Shown piece by piece: positions 41,920-50,422 of a DNA stretch of 64,000 bases. The number at the start of each line of letters is the position of its first letter. Positions within the stretch are counted from its first letter, which is position 1. Below the pieces are notes generated by a model. That model did no database searches. It had not been told where the DNA came from and was given only the letters and a program-made list of their open reading frames with translations. Origin of the DNA: Rikenellaceae bacterium (lineage in GTDB: Bacteria > Bacteroidota > Bacteroidia > Bacteroidales > Rikenellaceae); NCBI GenBank assembly GCA_015060045.1, contig SUZH01000009.1:23582-87581 (forward strand), in the 5' to 3' direction. The translations under genes and the position numbers were made by a program.

Positions 41920-43869
41920 ATGATCAAAATCACTTTTCCCGATGGTACGGTAAAGGAGTTTGCCAAAGGGACCACTGCGTTCGAGATCGCAACGAGCATC
42001 AGCCCTCGTTTAGCTGCTGACTCGCTGGCCGCCTCGGTCAATGGCGTGACCGTTGACATGACGCTTCCGATCGAGGAGGATGCCTCGATCAAATTCTACA
42101 AATGGGAGGATGCCGAGGGCAAGCACGCGTTCTGGCACACCTCGTCGCACCTCTTGGCCGAGGCCCTTGAGTCGCTCTACCCGGGCATCAAGTTCGGTAT
42201 CGGTCCTGCAATCGAGAACGGCTTCTACTACGATGTAGACTGCCCCACCCCGATCACGGAGGGCGACCTGCAGAAGATTGAAAACAAGATGATCGAGCTG
42301 GCTCGTCAGAAGGAGGAGCTGCAGCGCCGCGAAGTGCCGAAGGCCGAGGCGCTCAAGACCTTCACCGAGAAGGGCGATCAGTACAAGGTAGAGCTGATCA
42401 GCGACCTGGAGGATGGTACCATTTCGTTCTACACGAATGGCGCGTTCACCGACCTGTGCCGCGGTCCGCACCTGCCGAATACGGGCTTTATCAAGGCCAT
42501 CAAACTGCTCTCGATTGCCGGTGCCTACTGGCGCGGTAACGAGAAGAACAAGATGCTGACGCGTATCTACGGTATCTCGTTCCCCAAGAAGTCGATGCTT
42601 GACGAGTATCTCCAGATGCTGGAGGAGGCCAAGAAACGCGACCACCGCAAGCTGGGTAAGGACCTCGAGCTCTTCACCTTCTCGCAACGCGTAGGCCAGG
42701 GTCTGCCCCTTTGGTTGCCGAAGGGTACGGCCCTGCGCGACCGTCTGGAGCAGTTCCTGCGCCAGGTGCAGAAGGCTCACGGCTACCAGCAGGTAATCAC
42801 CCCGCCGATCGGCAACAAGGAGCTCTATGTTACCTCGGGCCACTATGCCAAGTATGGCAAGGACTCGTTCCAGCCCATCAAGACCCCGATCGAGGGCGAA
42901 GAGTACTTCCTCAAGCCGATGAACTGCCCCCACCACTGCGAGATCTACCGCTCGAAGCCCCGTTCGTACAAGGATCTGCCGGTTCGTCTGGCCGAGTTCG
43001 GTACGGTATGCCGCTACGAGCAGTCGGGTGAGCTGCACGGTCTGACGCGTGTACGCTCGTTCACGCAGGACGATGCCCACCTCTTCTGCCGTCCCGACCA
43101 GCTTCTGCAGGAGTTCGAGCGCGTGATCGATATCGTGCTCTACATCTTCCGCACGCTGAAGTTCGACAACTACACGGCCCAGGTATCGCTGCGCGACAAG
43201 GTGAACCGTGAGAAGTATATCGGTTCGGACGAGAATTGGGAGAAGGCCGAGCAGGCCATCATCCAGGCCGCCGAGGAGAAGGGGCTGAAGACCGTCATCG
43301 AGTATGGCGAGGCCGCCTTCTACGGCCCGAAACTCGACTTCATGGTCAAGGATGCCATCGGTCGCAGTTGGCAGCTCGGTACGATCCAGGTGGACTACAA
43401 CCTGCCGGAGCGTTTCGATCTGACCTACAAGGGTGCCGACGATAAGCTTCACCGCCCGATCATGATCCACCGCGCCCCGTTCGGCTCGATGGAGCGCTTC
43501 GTGGCTGTGCTGTTGGAGCACACGGCCGGTAAGTTCCCCCTCTGGCTCTCGCCCGACCAGGTGGTTGTACTCCCCATTTCGGAGAAGTTCAACGACTACG
43601 CCGAAAAGGTGGTCGAGTACCTGAACCAGCACGACGTGCGTGCCCAGATCGACGACCGCAACGAGAAGATCGGCCGCAAGATCCGCGACAACGAGCTCAA
43701 GCGCATCCCCTACCTGTTGATCGTCGGCGAGAAGGAGTCGGCCGAGGGTCTGGTATCGGTACGTGCCCAGGGTGAGGGTGACAAGGGTCAGATGTCGATG
43801 GAGGCCTTCAAGGATTTCATCCTGAACGTAGTGAAGGAGGAGATCGAGGCTAACAAACTCAAGGCCTAA
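41920..43869 (+). CDS. thrS: Threonyl-tRNA synthetase
   Basis: 649 aa, full length. TGS domain (1-60), editing domain with [11 protein letters not shown] (HxxxH), YYDVDCP and [14 protein letters not shown], class II catalytic core with [20 protein letters not shown] (motif 1), [20 protein letters not shown] (zinc Cys/His), [21 protein letters not shown] (motif 2 region in part) and [20 protein letters not shown] (motif 3), then the anticodon-binding domain. Charges tRNA-Thr. infC follows directly. Confidence 0.97.
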   Translation: MIKITFPDGTVKEFAKGTTAFEIATSISPRLAADSLAASVNGVTVDMTLPIEEDASIKFYKWEDAEGKHAFWHTSSHLLAEALESLYPGIKFGIGPAIENGFYYDVDCPTPITEGDLQKIENKMIELARQKEELQRREVPKAEALKTFTEKGDQYKVELISDLEDGTISFYTNGAFTDLCRGPHLPNTGFIKAIKLLSIAGAYWRGNEKNKMLTRIYGISFPKKSMLDEYLQMLEEAKKRDHRKLGKDLELFTFSQRVGQGLPLWLPKGTALRDRLEQFLRQVQKAHGYQQVITPPIGNKELYVTSGHYAKYGKDSFQPIKTPIEGEEYFLKPMNCPHHCEIYRSKPRSYKDLPVRLAEFGTVCRYEQSGELHGLTRVRSFTQDDAHLFCRPDQLLQEFERVIDIVLYIFRTLKFDNYTAQVSLRDKVNREKYIGSDENWEKAEQAIIQAAEEKGLKTVIEYGEAAFYGPKLDFMVKDAIGRSWQLGTIQVDYNLPERFDLTYKGADDKLHRPIMIHRAPFGSMERFVAVLLEHTAGKFPLWLSPDQVVVLPISEKFNDYAEKVVEYLNQHDVRAQIDDRNEKIGRKIRDNELKRIPYLLIVGEKESAEGLVSVRAQGEGDKGQMSMEAFKDFILNVVKEEIEANKLKA

Positions 43870-43915
43870 CCCCACACCAGGGAGATTCATTCATTAACCT
43901 TTAATTAATACAACT

Positions 43916-44524
43916 ATCGCAACAACGAAACCGTTCCCGCCGAGGCCGTTTAACCCCGGGAACAACAGACCGAAACCTGCAGGCGCACCTCGTGGAGGCC
44001 GCGTCGAGAAGGAGAACCCGCATCGCATCAACGACGAGATCACGGCACCCCAGGTACGCGTGGTAGGCGACAACGTGCCCGAAGCACAGGTACTGCCGAT
44101 TCGTGAGGCTTTGCGCCTGGCCGATGAGATGGAGCTGGATCTGATCGAGATCTCGCCCAAGGCCGATCCCCCGGTTTGCCGCATCGCCGATTACCAGAAG
44201 TTCCTCTACCAGCTCAAGCGCAAGGCAAAGGAGATCAAGGCTAATCAGACGAAGGTGGTGATCAAAGAGATTCGTTTCGGACCGCAGACCGATGACCACG
44301 ACTACAACTTCAAGCTCAAGCACGCCCAGAACTTCCTGAAGGAGGGCGCGAAGGTGAAGGCGTATGTCTTCTTCCGCGGTCGTTCGATCGTCTTCAAGGA
44401 GCAGGGTGAGATTCTGCTGTTGCGCTTTGCCACCGATCTGGAGGAGCTGGCCAAGGTAGAGTCGATGCCCAAGCTCGATGGCAAGAAGATGAATATGATC
44501 CTTGCACCGAAGGGCAAGAAGTAA
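43916..44524 (+). CDS. infC: Translation initiation factor IF-3, probable ATC start
   Basis: About 202 aa. The frame with the conserved body ([80 protein letters not shown]) is open upstream past the GTG at 44060 but has no ATG, GTG or TTG before the in-frame TAA at 43895. ATC at 43916 would give (M)[23 protein letters not shown] at 43904 is the alternative. Rare AUU/AUC-type starts are the known device by which IF3 represses its own translation. Unusually, rpmI and rplT do not follow; a strong terminator does. Confidence 0.9.
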   Translation: MATTKPFPPRPFNPGNNRPKPAGAPRGGRVEKENPHRINDEITAPQVRVVGDNVPEAQVLPIREALRLADEMELDLIEISPKADPPVCRIADYQKFLYQLKRKAKEIKANQTKVVIKEIRFGPQTDDHDYNFKLKHAQNFLKEGAKVKAYVFFRGRSIVFKEQGEILLLRFATDLEELAKVESMPKLDGKKMNMILAPKGKK

Positions 44525-44533
44525 GGCCGAATG

Positions 44534-44573
44534 AAAAGGGCGTGTCCAACCCAAAGTTGGAACACGCCCTTTT
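44534..44573 (+). terminator. Terminator of thrS-infC
   Basis: AAAAGGGCGTGTCCAAC / GTTGGAACACGCCCTTTT with loop CCAAA and one bulged A. Confidence 0.9.
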
Positions 44574-44591
44574 ATGACACTTTTCTCGCAA

Positions 44592-44668
44592 CCGTCATCT
44601 ACATCCGTCACGGGACGCTTTCATTTTTGCTGACCAAGCAGCGTCCCCTGACAGATGTCGGATGGCGG
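44592..44668. repeat. Long imperfect inverted repeat Y
   Basis: Arms of about 28 bases: CCGTCATCTACATCCGTCAC and GGGACGCT on the left; AGCGTCCCCTGACAGATGTC and GGATGGCGG on the right. Pairing holds across about 23 positions with a few mismatches. Lies between converging infC and the plug-like gene. Confidence 0.6.
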
Positions 44669-44711
44669 TGCTTTTTTATCGCTTCTCGACCTTTTTCTTC
44701 GGTTCGGAAAG

Positions 44712-45305
44712 CTACTTCAGCTCGATGACAATCACGCCACCCTTCACATCGCCATACTTGGCGAAGGCTCCGGTCGCTTCATCGTCTTTGAGCACCGAAA
44801 TCGCCTGAATCGTGTTAGGGTCCATCTTTTTGATGGCATCGGGGGGCAGCACCTCAATCTCGCCATCCTTCTTCTTTTGCAGGATCAGGGGGTTAGCCAC
44901 CTCCGTCGTCTTGGACTTGGTGGTGGTTACCACGCTCGACTCACCGCCGATGACCAATATCTTCTCCTCGTTTTCCTCAACCGAGGCGGTGCCTTCCTGC
45001 TTCTTGAAATGCACGGTTGTCGTTTTCGACTCCTTCTGATCGCCCGTTTTCTTATCGAGGCTGATGACGTGCAGGCGGCCATGCAGACCGTTCAACTCAT
45101 TCGGATCAGCCTTTGTCGTCACAACAACAGCCCCTTCGATCTGTTTGAAGATATCGACATTTTGAATCTGGTCGGGATTGAGCGAATCAAAGATCTCCTT
45201 CGCAACGACCATGCCATCGACAATGTAAAGGGTCTTGGTTACCTCCTGCGCCGAAAGTGTAGCGATGCCCATCACGGCTACGAGTGCCAATAAATACTTT
45301 TTCAT
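44712..45305 (-). CDS. Secreted protein with two TonB-receptor plug-like segments, no barrel
   Basis: 197 aa. Signal peptide (MKKYLLALVAVMGIATLSAQ), then KTLYIVDGMVVAKEIFDSLN followed by PDQIQNVDIFKQIEGAVVVTT, and a second, similar unit near the C-terminus: EVLPPDAIKKMDPNTIQAIS, VLKDDEATGAFAKYGDVKGG, VIVIELK. Both recall the plug motif of SusC proteins (IVDGV... NPDDIESIEVLKDA... YGSRGANGVILITTK). There is no beta-barrel part. Function unknown; a periplasmic protein interacting with TonB-type partners is conceivable. Confidence 0.75.
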   Translation of the reverse strand: MKKYLLALVAVMGIATLSAQEVTKTLYIVDGMVVAKEIFDSLNPDQIQNVDIFKQIEGAVVVTTKADPNELNGLHGRLHVISLDKKTGDQKESKTTTVHFKKQEGTASVEENEEKILVIGGESSVVTTTKSKTTEVANPLILQKKKDGEIEVLPPDAIKKMDPNTIQAISVLKDDEATGAFAKYGDVKGGVIVIELK

Positions 45306-45368
45306 GGTTTTGTTTCGTTTTTAGATTACACAAATCGTTTTGTGGAAGTTTACCGGTTTTTCCAAGAG

Positions 45369-45376
45369 CAAAGATA
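45369..45376 (-). promoter_or_regulatory. -7 box of the plug-like gene
   Basis: TATCTTTG on the minus strand, 64 bases before the start codon; no well-placed TTG. Confidence 0.4.
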
Positions 45377-45407
45377 GGGCGTAATCGGGGCACTGAAGTC
45401 AAAAATG

Positions 45408-45433
45408 TGTTAAGAAATGTTAACTAATGTTAA
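45408..45433 (+). promoter_or_regulatory. Three phased TGTTAA boxes, probable response-regulator binding site
   Basis: TGTTAA occurs at 45408-45413, 45418-45423 and 45428-45433, exactly 10 bp apart, ending five bases before the -33 TTG of the histidine kinase promoter. Direct repeats with one-helical-turn phase upstream of the promoter are typical of OmpR/PhoB-family regulators. Confidence 0.6.
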
Positions 45434-45438
45434 CTCCG

Positions 45439-45468
45439 TTGCGCGAGCCGATTTAATCCTTACCTTTG
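45439..45468 (+). promoter_or_regulatory. Promoter of the two-component operon
   Basis: TTG (45439-45441), exactly 19 bases, TACCTTTG (45461-45468). Confidence 0.7.
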
Positions 45469-45490
45469 TATATATAGAACCACACGACCG

Positions 45491-46705
45491 ATGAATCGCA
45501 CCTATTTTCGGAATCTTTCGCTCATCATAGTAGCCTCGCTGACCCTGTTGGCGGGGGTGCAGTGCTGGTGGGTAACGAAGATGTACCGCGAGCAGGAGAG
45601 CGATTTTCAGCGCCGTGTCGAGTCGGCCGCCTACAAATCGGTCTATAAGAGTTTCCGCATGGATGCCATCCCGGGGTTGGTGGCGGCTCAACGCATCAAC
45701 ATCGACCTGGATGATTTCGCCCTCACGTTCGATCCTGCGCTGCTGGAGTTGGATGCGATGACCGTGTGGCAGGCCGAGATCATCGACCGCACGATGGAGG
45801 ATCGCGTGGTGATGCGCCGCCTCGCGGAGGAGGAGATTCCGCATCCGCACACCGCCCTGATCGAGATCGACGACGACGGGGTCTTTGCCCTTAGGCTCTG
45901 TTACGCACGCCCCGTGGAACGCTTCTGGGGCGAGATGTGGGTGCTCGTCATCTCCTCCGTGGCGATTGTCGTGCTCCTGGCCCTGGTGCTGGCCTACCTC
46001 GTTCGAACGATGAAGCGCCAACGTACCCTCGAAGAGATGCGGCGCGACTTCACGAACAACATAACCCACGAACTGAAAACACCCCTCTCGGTGGCCGTCA
46101 CCGCGACAGATGCCCTGCGTAACTTCTCGGCCGAGGCCGATGTAGAGCGGCGCAGTCGCTACCTGGAGGTGGTCGAGCATCAGCTCACGCAACTCTCGGC
46201 GATGGTCGAAAGGATCCTCTCCGTCTCGGTCGAGGGGCGCGAGGTGAGCCATAACCCCGTCCTGATCCCGGTGCGCGAGCTCATAGAGGAGGTCACCTCG
46301 GGTATTCGCCTCGAAGGGCGTGCCGTGCTTACGATCGACTGCCCTGAGGGGCTTGTGATGACGGGCGATCGTTTCCACCTGCAAAACCTCCTCTCGACCC
46401 TGCTGGATAATGCCCTGAAATATACCGACCGCGAACCTGCAATCCACCTCTCGGCCACGAAAGAGGAGGGGTGGCTACTGCTTGCCATCCGCGACAACGG
46501 ACGAGGCATCGCCCGTGAGCACCTGGAGCACCTCTTCGAGAAGTTCTACCGCGTACCGCAGGGGGATGTGCAGTCGGTGCGTGGCTATGGGCTGGGGCTC
46601 TACTATGCCCGTCGCGTAGCCGAGCGCCACGGCGGTACACTCACCGTAGAGAGCCGCGTGGGCGTTGGCTCCACCTTCACCTTGAAAATTCCTGCAAATG
46701 GCTAA
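45491..46705 (+). CDS. Sensor histidine kinase (RprX-like)
   Basis: 404 aa. N-terminal membrane segment (SLIIVASLTLLAGVQCWWVT), a periplasmic domain of about 130 residues, a second membrane segment (MWVLVISSVAIVVLLALVLA), then HisKA with the phosphorylated His in DFTNNITHELKTPLSVAVTA, and HATPase with LLSTLLDNALKYTDREP (N box), LAIRDNGRGIAREHLEHLFE (G1/F) and GYGLGLYYARRVAERHGG (G2). Overlaps the response-regulator gene by eight bases. The signal sensed is unknown; the arrangement resembles RprXY of Bacteroides. Confidence 0.93.
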   Translation: MNRTYFRNLSLIIVASLTLLAGVQCWWVTKMYREQESDFQRRVESAAYKSVYKSFRMDAIPGLVAAQRINIDLDDFALTFDPALLELDAMTVWQAEIIDRTMEDRVVMRRLAEEEIPHPHTALIEIDDDGVFALRLCYARPVERFWGEMWVLVISSVAIVVLLALVLAYLVRTMKRQRTLEEMRRDFTNNITHELKTPLSVAVTATDALRNFSAEADVERRSRYLEVVEHQLTQLSAMVERILSVSVEGREVSHNPVLIPVRELIEEVTSGIRLEGRAVLTIDCPEGLVMTGDRFHLQNLLSTLLDNALKYTDREPAIHLSATKEEGWLLLAIRDNGRGIAREHLEHLFEKFYRVPQGDVQSVRGYGLGLYYARRVAERHGGTLTVESRVGVGSTFTLKIPANG

Positions 46706-47387
46706 AAAGATTGCACTACTGTTGGTCGAGGATGAACGCATCCTGGCCGAGATTCTCAGCGACACGTTGAAGGATCGCGACTTCGAGGTCACGTCGGCCT
46801 ACGATGGCGAGGAGGGACTCGACCAGGCACGCAAACGCACGTTCGATGTCCTTGTAACCGACGTGATGATGCCCCGTCTGGATGGTTTTTCGATGGTCAA
46901 GCGCCTGCGCAAAGAGGGGTGCACAGCCCCTGTGCTCTTCCTCACGGCGCGCTCCTCGACTGAAGATGTCGTCAAGGGGTTTGAGGTGGGTGGCAACGAC
47001 TTCCTGCGTAAACCCTTTGCCATTGATGAATTGATCGTGCGCGTGCGTGCCCTGGCAGGTCGCGTAGGGCAGCGCGATGAACACGAGGCGAGCTACTCGC
47101 TGGGGCGCTATAGCTTCGAGGTAGGGCGTAACCTGCTCCGATGTGGGGAGGAGGAGATCACCTTGGCAGCGCGCGAGACGGCCGTCCTGGCGTGGCTTTG
47201 TCGCCACGCAGGGCAGGTGGTCGAGGCCTCGGCCCTGCTGCGCGAATTGTGGGGCGACGACAACTTTTTCAACCTCCGCTCGCTCAATGTCTATATTTCA
47301 CGCCTGAGGCGACACCTCGCCGCCGAACCGAGCATCGAGATCGTGAGCATCCGTGGCGTGGGGTATAAGTTGCAGGTGCGAGGATAG
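46698..47387 (+). CDS. OmpR-family response regulator (RprY-like)
   Basis: 229 aa. Receiver domain: acidic pair in LLVEDERILAEIL, phospho-acceptor Asp in VLVTDVMMPRLDGFSMV, conserved Thr/Ser and Lys in LFLTARSSTEDVV and DFLRKPF. C-terminal winged-helix DNA-binding domain: LAARETAVLAWLCRHAGQVV, ELWGDDNFFNLRSLNVYISR and VSIRGVGYKLQV. Partner of the overlapping sensor kinase. The three TGTTAA boxes upstream of the operon are candidate binding sites for autoregulation. Confidence 0.95.
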   Translation: MAKKIALLLVEDERILAEILSDTLKDRDFEVTSAYDGEEGLDQARKRTFDVLVTDVMMPRLDGFSMVKRLRKEGCTAPVLFLTARSSTEDVVKGFEVGGNDFLRKPFAIDELIVRVRALAGRVGQRDEHEASYSLGRYSFEVGRNLLRCGEEEITLAARETAVLAWLCRHAGQVVEASALLRELWGDDNFFNLRSLNVYISRLRRHLAAEPSIEIVSIRGVGYKLQVRG

Positions 47388-47396
47388 AAGCACAAA

Positions 47397-47428
47397 AAAG
47401 CGTGTCCAAACTTCATTGGACACGCTTT
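47397..47428 (+). terminator. Terminator of the two-component operon
   Basis: Perfect 13-bp stem AAAGCGTGTCCAA / TTGGACACGCTTT, 6-base loop. The weak T-tract suggests moderate strength. Confidence 0.75.
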
Positions 47429-47443
47429 AGGTTAGAAGATGTA

Positions 47444-47546
47444 TAACAAGAACTGATTTTAGGCTTGCGAAGCCTGAGAAACCGCAGCATACTGAAGCGT
47501 ATGTGAGGATTTCGAAGGCGAGCGTAACGACAAAGCAGCCTTGTTA
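47444..47546. repeat. Structured intergenic repeat, family B copy 2
   Basis: Outer stem TAACAAG (47444-47450) / CTTGTTA (47540-47546). Shares TTTTAGGCTTGCGAAG and AGCGTAACGACAAA with copy 1 at 5395-5517, and keeps a CATAC/GTATG inner hairpin with a different loop. Lies between the convergent regulator and ribH genes, ending ten bases from the ribH stop. Confidence 0.7.
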
Positions 47547-47555
47547 GACAGCTTC

Positions 47556-48086
47556 CTAGTTTACCGAGTGGATGTCGCGCTCCTTATTGGGCGACACGGC
47601 CTCCATATCGAGCTGCAGCTTCACCATCTGGATCGCGGCAGCAGCGGCCTCGTCACCCTTATTACCGTGACGGCCACCCGCACGATCGAGCGCCTGCTGT
47701 TGGTTCTCCACGGTCAGCACACCAAAAGCAATCGGCATATTCCAGTGCATCTGCACCTGCGTAATGCCCTGCGTCACACCCTGACAGATAAAGTCGAAGT
47801 GGCGCGTCTCGCCCTGAATCACGCAACCCAATGCGATCACGGCATCCACCTCGGTATACTCGGCAAAGAACTGCGCGCCAAGCGTCAGCTCGAAGGTACC
47901 CGGGACATACTTGATCTGGATGTTCACGTCGGGACAACCGGCCGCGCGCAACGTACGTACGGCACCCTCCAAGAGGGCCTCGGTCACCTCACGATTCCAC
48001 TCCGCCACGACGATACCGAAACGCATATCGGCCGCCGAAGGCAGCGGAGCATCCAATTGGGAAAGGTTGTGATGTGCAGTAGCCAT
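47556..48086 (-). CDS. ribH: 6,7-dimethyl-8-ribityllumazine synthase
   Basis: 176 aa from the ATG at 48086; a TTG at 48101 would add five residues. Penultimate step of riboflavin synthesis, forming large icosahedral or pentameric assemblies. Seen: MRFGIVVAEWNREVTEALLE, KYVPGTFELTLGAQFFAEYT, AVIALGCVIQGETRHFDFIC with the catalytic His, and WNMPIAFGVLTVENQQQALD, RAGGRHGNKGDEAAAAAIQM. Downstream of the TPR gene by 22 bases, on the same transcript. Confidence 0.96.
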   Translation of the reverse strand: MATAHHNLSQLDAPLPSAADMRFGIVVAEWNREVTEALLEGAVRTLRAAGCPDVNIQIKYVPGTFELTLGAQFFAEYTEVDAVIALGCVIQGETRHFDFICQGVTQGITQVQMHWNMPIAFGVLTVENQQQALDRAGGRHGNKGDEAAAAAIQMVKLQLDMEAVSPNKERDIHSVN

Positions 48087-48108
48087 GTGCTCCTCCGACA
48101 AAAAGCGA

Positions 48109-48792
48109 TTAGCGGATCGAACCCATCAACTTCTCAGCGTCACGAGCCTCCATCGAAGCGGGATACTGCTCCGTGATCTGCTGATAGAGCGCCTTAGCAG
48201 CCTCCAGGTTACCGGCAGCCTGCTCAGCCATACCGGCCTTGCGCAGGTACATCGGGGCGGTGAGGTTGTTCTCGGCAGCAGCGGCAGCCTTCTTGAAGAG
48301 GGCTACAGCACCCTTGTAGTCACCCATCTCAACGGCTACGTCACCCTGCAGACCGTAGTTCTGTGCATTGATCACAGCACCGGCAAGACCCTTCACAGCC
48401 TTGAACTTCTTCAGGTAAGCAGCAGCGTTCTCCAGGTCACCCGTACGCAGGTAGCAGATACCGGCATAGTGCTTAGCCAGGTTACCGGCAGCGGTCGAGC
48501 CATACTGATCAACTACATCGAGGAAACCAACACCGTTGGCGTCACCATTCAGTGCCAGCTCGAAGTCGGGCGTCTCGGCATTGAAGCGAGCCTGTGCCTC
48601 GGCCAGCAGCTCCGAAGCCTTCTCGGCACGGGGCGATACAACCAGTGCGCGGTAGCCATAGATAGCCAGACCCAGCACCAGCAGGGCGAGGAATACGTAG
48701 GTCACCTTGCGACCATTGTTCTCAAAAAAGAGTTCGGTTTTGTTCATGGCCTGACCCAGTGCTTCGGGCTCGGCGATGTTCTGTTTTGCCAT
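48109..48792 (-). CDS. Membrane-anchored TPR protein
   Basis: 227 aa. A single membrane segment near residues 30-50 (VTYVFLALLVLGLAIYGYRA) after a short cytoplasmic stretch, then helical TPR-like repeats: GNLAKHYAGICYLRTGDLEN, AQNYGLQGDVAVEMGDYKGA, YLRKAGMAEQAAGNLEAAKA. The layout (one membrane helix plus periplasmic TPR) is like YfgM-type proteins that work with the secretion machinery or outer-membrane assembly. No firm function. First gene of the pair with ribH. Confidence 0.8.
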   Translation of the reverse strand: MAKQNIAEPEALGQAMNKTELFFENNGRKVTYVFLALLVLGLAIYGYRALVVSPRAEKASELLAEAQARFNAETPDFELALNGDANGVGFLDVVDQYGSTAAGNLAKHYAGICYLRTGDLENAAAYLKKFKAVKGLAGAVINAQNYGLQGDVAVEMGDYKGAVALFKKAAAAAENNLTAPMYLRKAGMAEQAAGNLEAAKALYQQITEQYPASMEARDAEKLMGSIR

Positions 48793-48835
48793 AATTGTAT
48801 TTTGTTTTTAGTTTATAATTTGCCGTTTTAGCGAA

Positions 48836-48865
48836 CAAAGATACAAAACTATTCACAAAGCGCAA
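48836..48865 (-). promoter_or_regulatory. Promoter of the TPR-ribH operon
   Basis: Minus strand TTG (48865-48863), exactly 19 bases, TATCTTTG (48843-48836). Confidence 0.7.
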
Positions 48866-48886
48866 TAAAGTGAGCCGTTTTTTTCT

Positions 48887-48894
48887 TAACTTTG
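48887..48894 (+). promoter_or_regulatory. -7 box of recF
   Basis: TAACTTTG, 28 bases before the recF start; it lies within 25 bp of the divergent promoter. Confidence 0.45.
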
Positions 48895-48921
48895 CCCTGA
48901 ATAAGGGTAAAACCGTCGGTT

Positions 48922-50025
48922 ATGTATCTAAAAAGACTCTCGCTGCTGAATTTCAAAAACATCGTCGAATGCGAATTGCACTTCGCGAAGGGCATCACCT
49001 GCCTGGTGGGTGACAATGGTGCCGGCAAGACCAACATCATCGATGCCGTCCACTATCTTTCGATGTGCAAATCGGCCTTTGGCATGACCGATGGGCAGTC
49101 GATTCGCCACGGTGCTGACTTCTTCATGACCGACGGACTCTACGCAACCGACCACGAGCGCCAGGAGCAGGTCGTATGCTCCTTCTCGCGCAAGGGGGGC
49201 AAAACACTCAAGCGCAACGGCAAAGAGTATGAGCGGCTGTCGGACCACGTGGGGCTGATCCCGGCCGTAGTGGTTTCACCGGCCGATTCGGTCCTGATTA
49301 GCGATGCAGCCGAGGAGCGCCGTCGCTTCCTCAACGCCTTCCTTTCGATGATCGATCGCCAATACCTCGCAGCGCTGATTCGCTACAACGCCGTACTCAC
49401 GGAGCGCAACCGACTGCTCAAGATGCAGCTCGACGAGGTGATGCTCTCGATCTATGATCAGCAACTCATCGAACAGGGTGAGAAGATCCATCGCCGTCGC
49501 CAGGAGATCGCGACGCAGTTACAACCGCTCGTTGCCGACTACTACCGACTCCTTTCGGAGGATCGCGAGCAGGTGGAGCTACACTACAAATCGGAGCTCA
49601 ACGACCGCCCCTTCGCGGAGATACTGCAGGAGGCGCGCCAGAAGGATCTGGTCAATGAATTTACAACGGCAGGTATCCACCGCGATGATCTGGTGCTGAA
49701 GATTGGCGGCTATCCGTTGCGAAAATATGGCTCGCAGGGACAACAGAAGTCCTTCCTCATCGCGCTGAAATTGGCGCAATATACCCTCTTGGCCGAGGCG
49801 GCCGGTGAAAAACCCATCCTGCTTCTCGACGATCTCTTCGACAAACTCGATACGGGGCGCGTCGAGCAGTTGATCCGCCTCGTCTCGGACGAGCGATTCG
49901 GGCAAATCCTGATCACCGACTGCAACCCTACGCGCCTGAGCAACATCCTCGATCGGGCCGGCGCAGTTTACACGTTGTACCATGTTGCCGATGGCGTTGC
50001 CTCGGAGCAAACCCAGGAATCATAG
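48922..50025 (+). CDS. recF: DNA replication/repair protein RecF
   Basis: 367 aa SMC-like ATPase loading RecA at gaps. MYLKRLSLLNFKNIVECELH, Walker A LVGDNGAGKTNIIDAVHYLS, Q-loop region VVSPADSVLISDAAEERRRF, signature KYGSQGQQKSFLIALKLAQY, Walker B PILLLDDLFDKLDTGRVEQL. It is followed after three bases by the DUF721 gene, a common pair in Bacteroidetes. Confidence 0.96.
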   Translation: MYLKRLSLLNFKNIVECELHFAKGITCLVGDNGAGKTNIIDAVHYLSMCKSAFGMTDGQSIRHGADFFMTDGLYATDHERQEQVVCSFSRKGGKTLKRNGKEYERLSDHVGLIPAVVVSPADSVLISDAAEERRRFLNAFLSMIDRQYLAALIRYNAVLTERNRLLKMQLDEVMLSIYDQQLIEQGEKIHRRRQEIATQLQPLVADYYRLLSEDREQVELHYKSELNDRPFAEILQEARQKDLVNEFTTAGIHRDDLVLKIGGYPLRKYGSQGQQKSFLIALKLAQYTLLAEAAGEKPILLLDDLFDKLDTGRVEQLIRLVSDERFGQILITDCNPTRLSNILDRAGAVYTLYHVADGVASEQTQES

Positions 50026-50028
50026 TCC

Positions 50029-50319
50029 ATGCGCCGTACCAAAACCCAACTCATGGGCGAATTGCTGGAGGAGTTCTTCCGTCGCCCCTACATCGCCGCT
50101 AAAATTGCCGAGGGTAAATTGCCCGACACGTGGCGTGCCGTGGTAGGCGATCGCATAGCCCACGAGACGACCGAGCTGAAGCTCGAAAACCACATCCTCC
50201 ATGTCCGTATCCGCAGCAGTGTCTTGCGGCAAGAGCTTTTCTACCAACGTGATGCTCTGCGCGACGCACTCAATGAGCAGGCAGGGGTGCGCCTCGTCAA
50301 TGCCGTCATTATTCGATAG
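50029..50319 (+). CDS. DUF721 (DciA-like) protein
   Basis: 96 aa, MRRTKTQLMGELLEEFFRRP, then WRAVVGDRIAHETTELKLEN and LHVRIRSSVLRQELFYQRDA. The W-x-x-V-VG and HVRIRSSVLRQEL motifs match the DUF721/DciA family, the ancestral loader of the replicative helicase DnaB. Small size is normal for Bacteroidetes members. Probably translated together with recF. Confidence 0.9.
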   Translation: MRRTKTQLMGELLEEFFRRPYIAAKIAEGKLPDTWRAVVGDRIAHETTELKLENHILHVRIRSSVLRQELFYQRDALRDALNEQAGVRLVNAVIIR

Positions 50320-50331
50320 CCGTCACACAAT

Positions 50332-50362
50332 TTGTAGATGCCGAGTTTCGTTACTATCTTTG
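50332..50362 (+). promoter_or_regulatory. Promoter of the META lipoprotein gene
   Basis: TTG (50332-50334), 20 bases, TATCTTTG (50355-50362). Confidence 0.6.
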
Positions 50363-50422
50363 CAGGCCCATAGGTGGGCGACTTTTAAGCAACGTAAAAT
50401 TTATCATTTAATACGAAAGAAG

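Noticed and set aside
45491..47387. Naming the two-component genes rprX and rprY outright.
   Set aside because: The arrangement fits, but the sensor domain was not comparable by eye, so only similarity is claimed.
48086..48101. TTG start for ribH at 48101.
   Set aside because: The ATG at 48086 gives a normal lumazine synthase N-terminus; the TTG adds five residues only.
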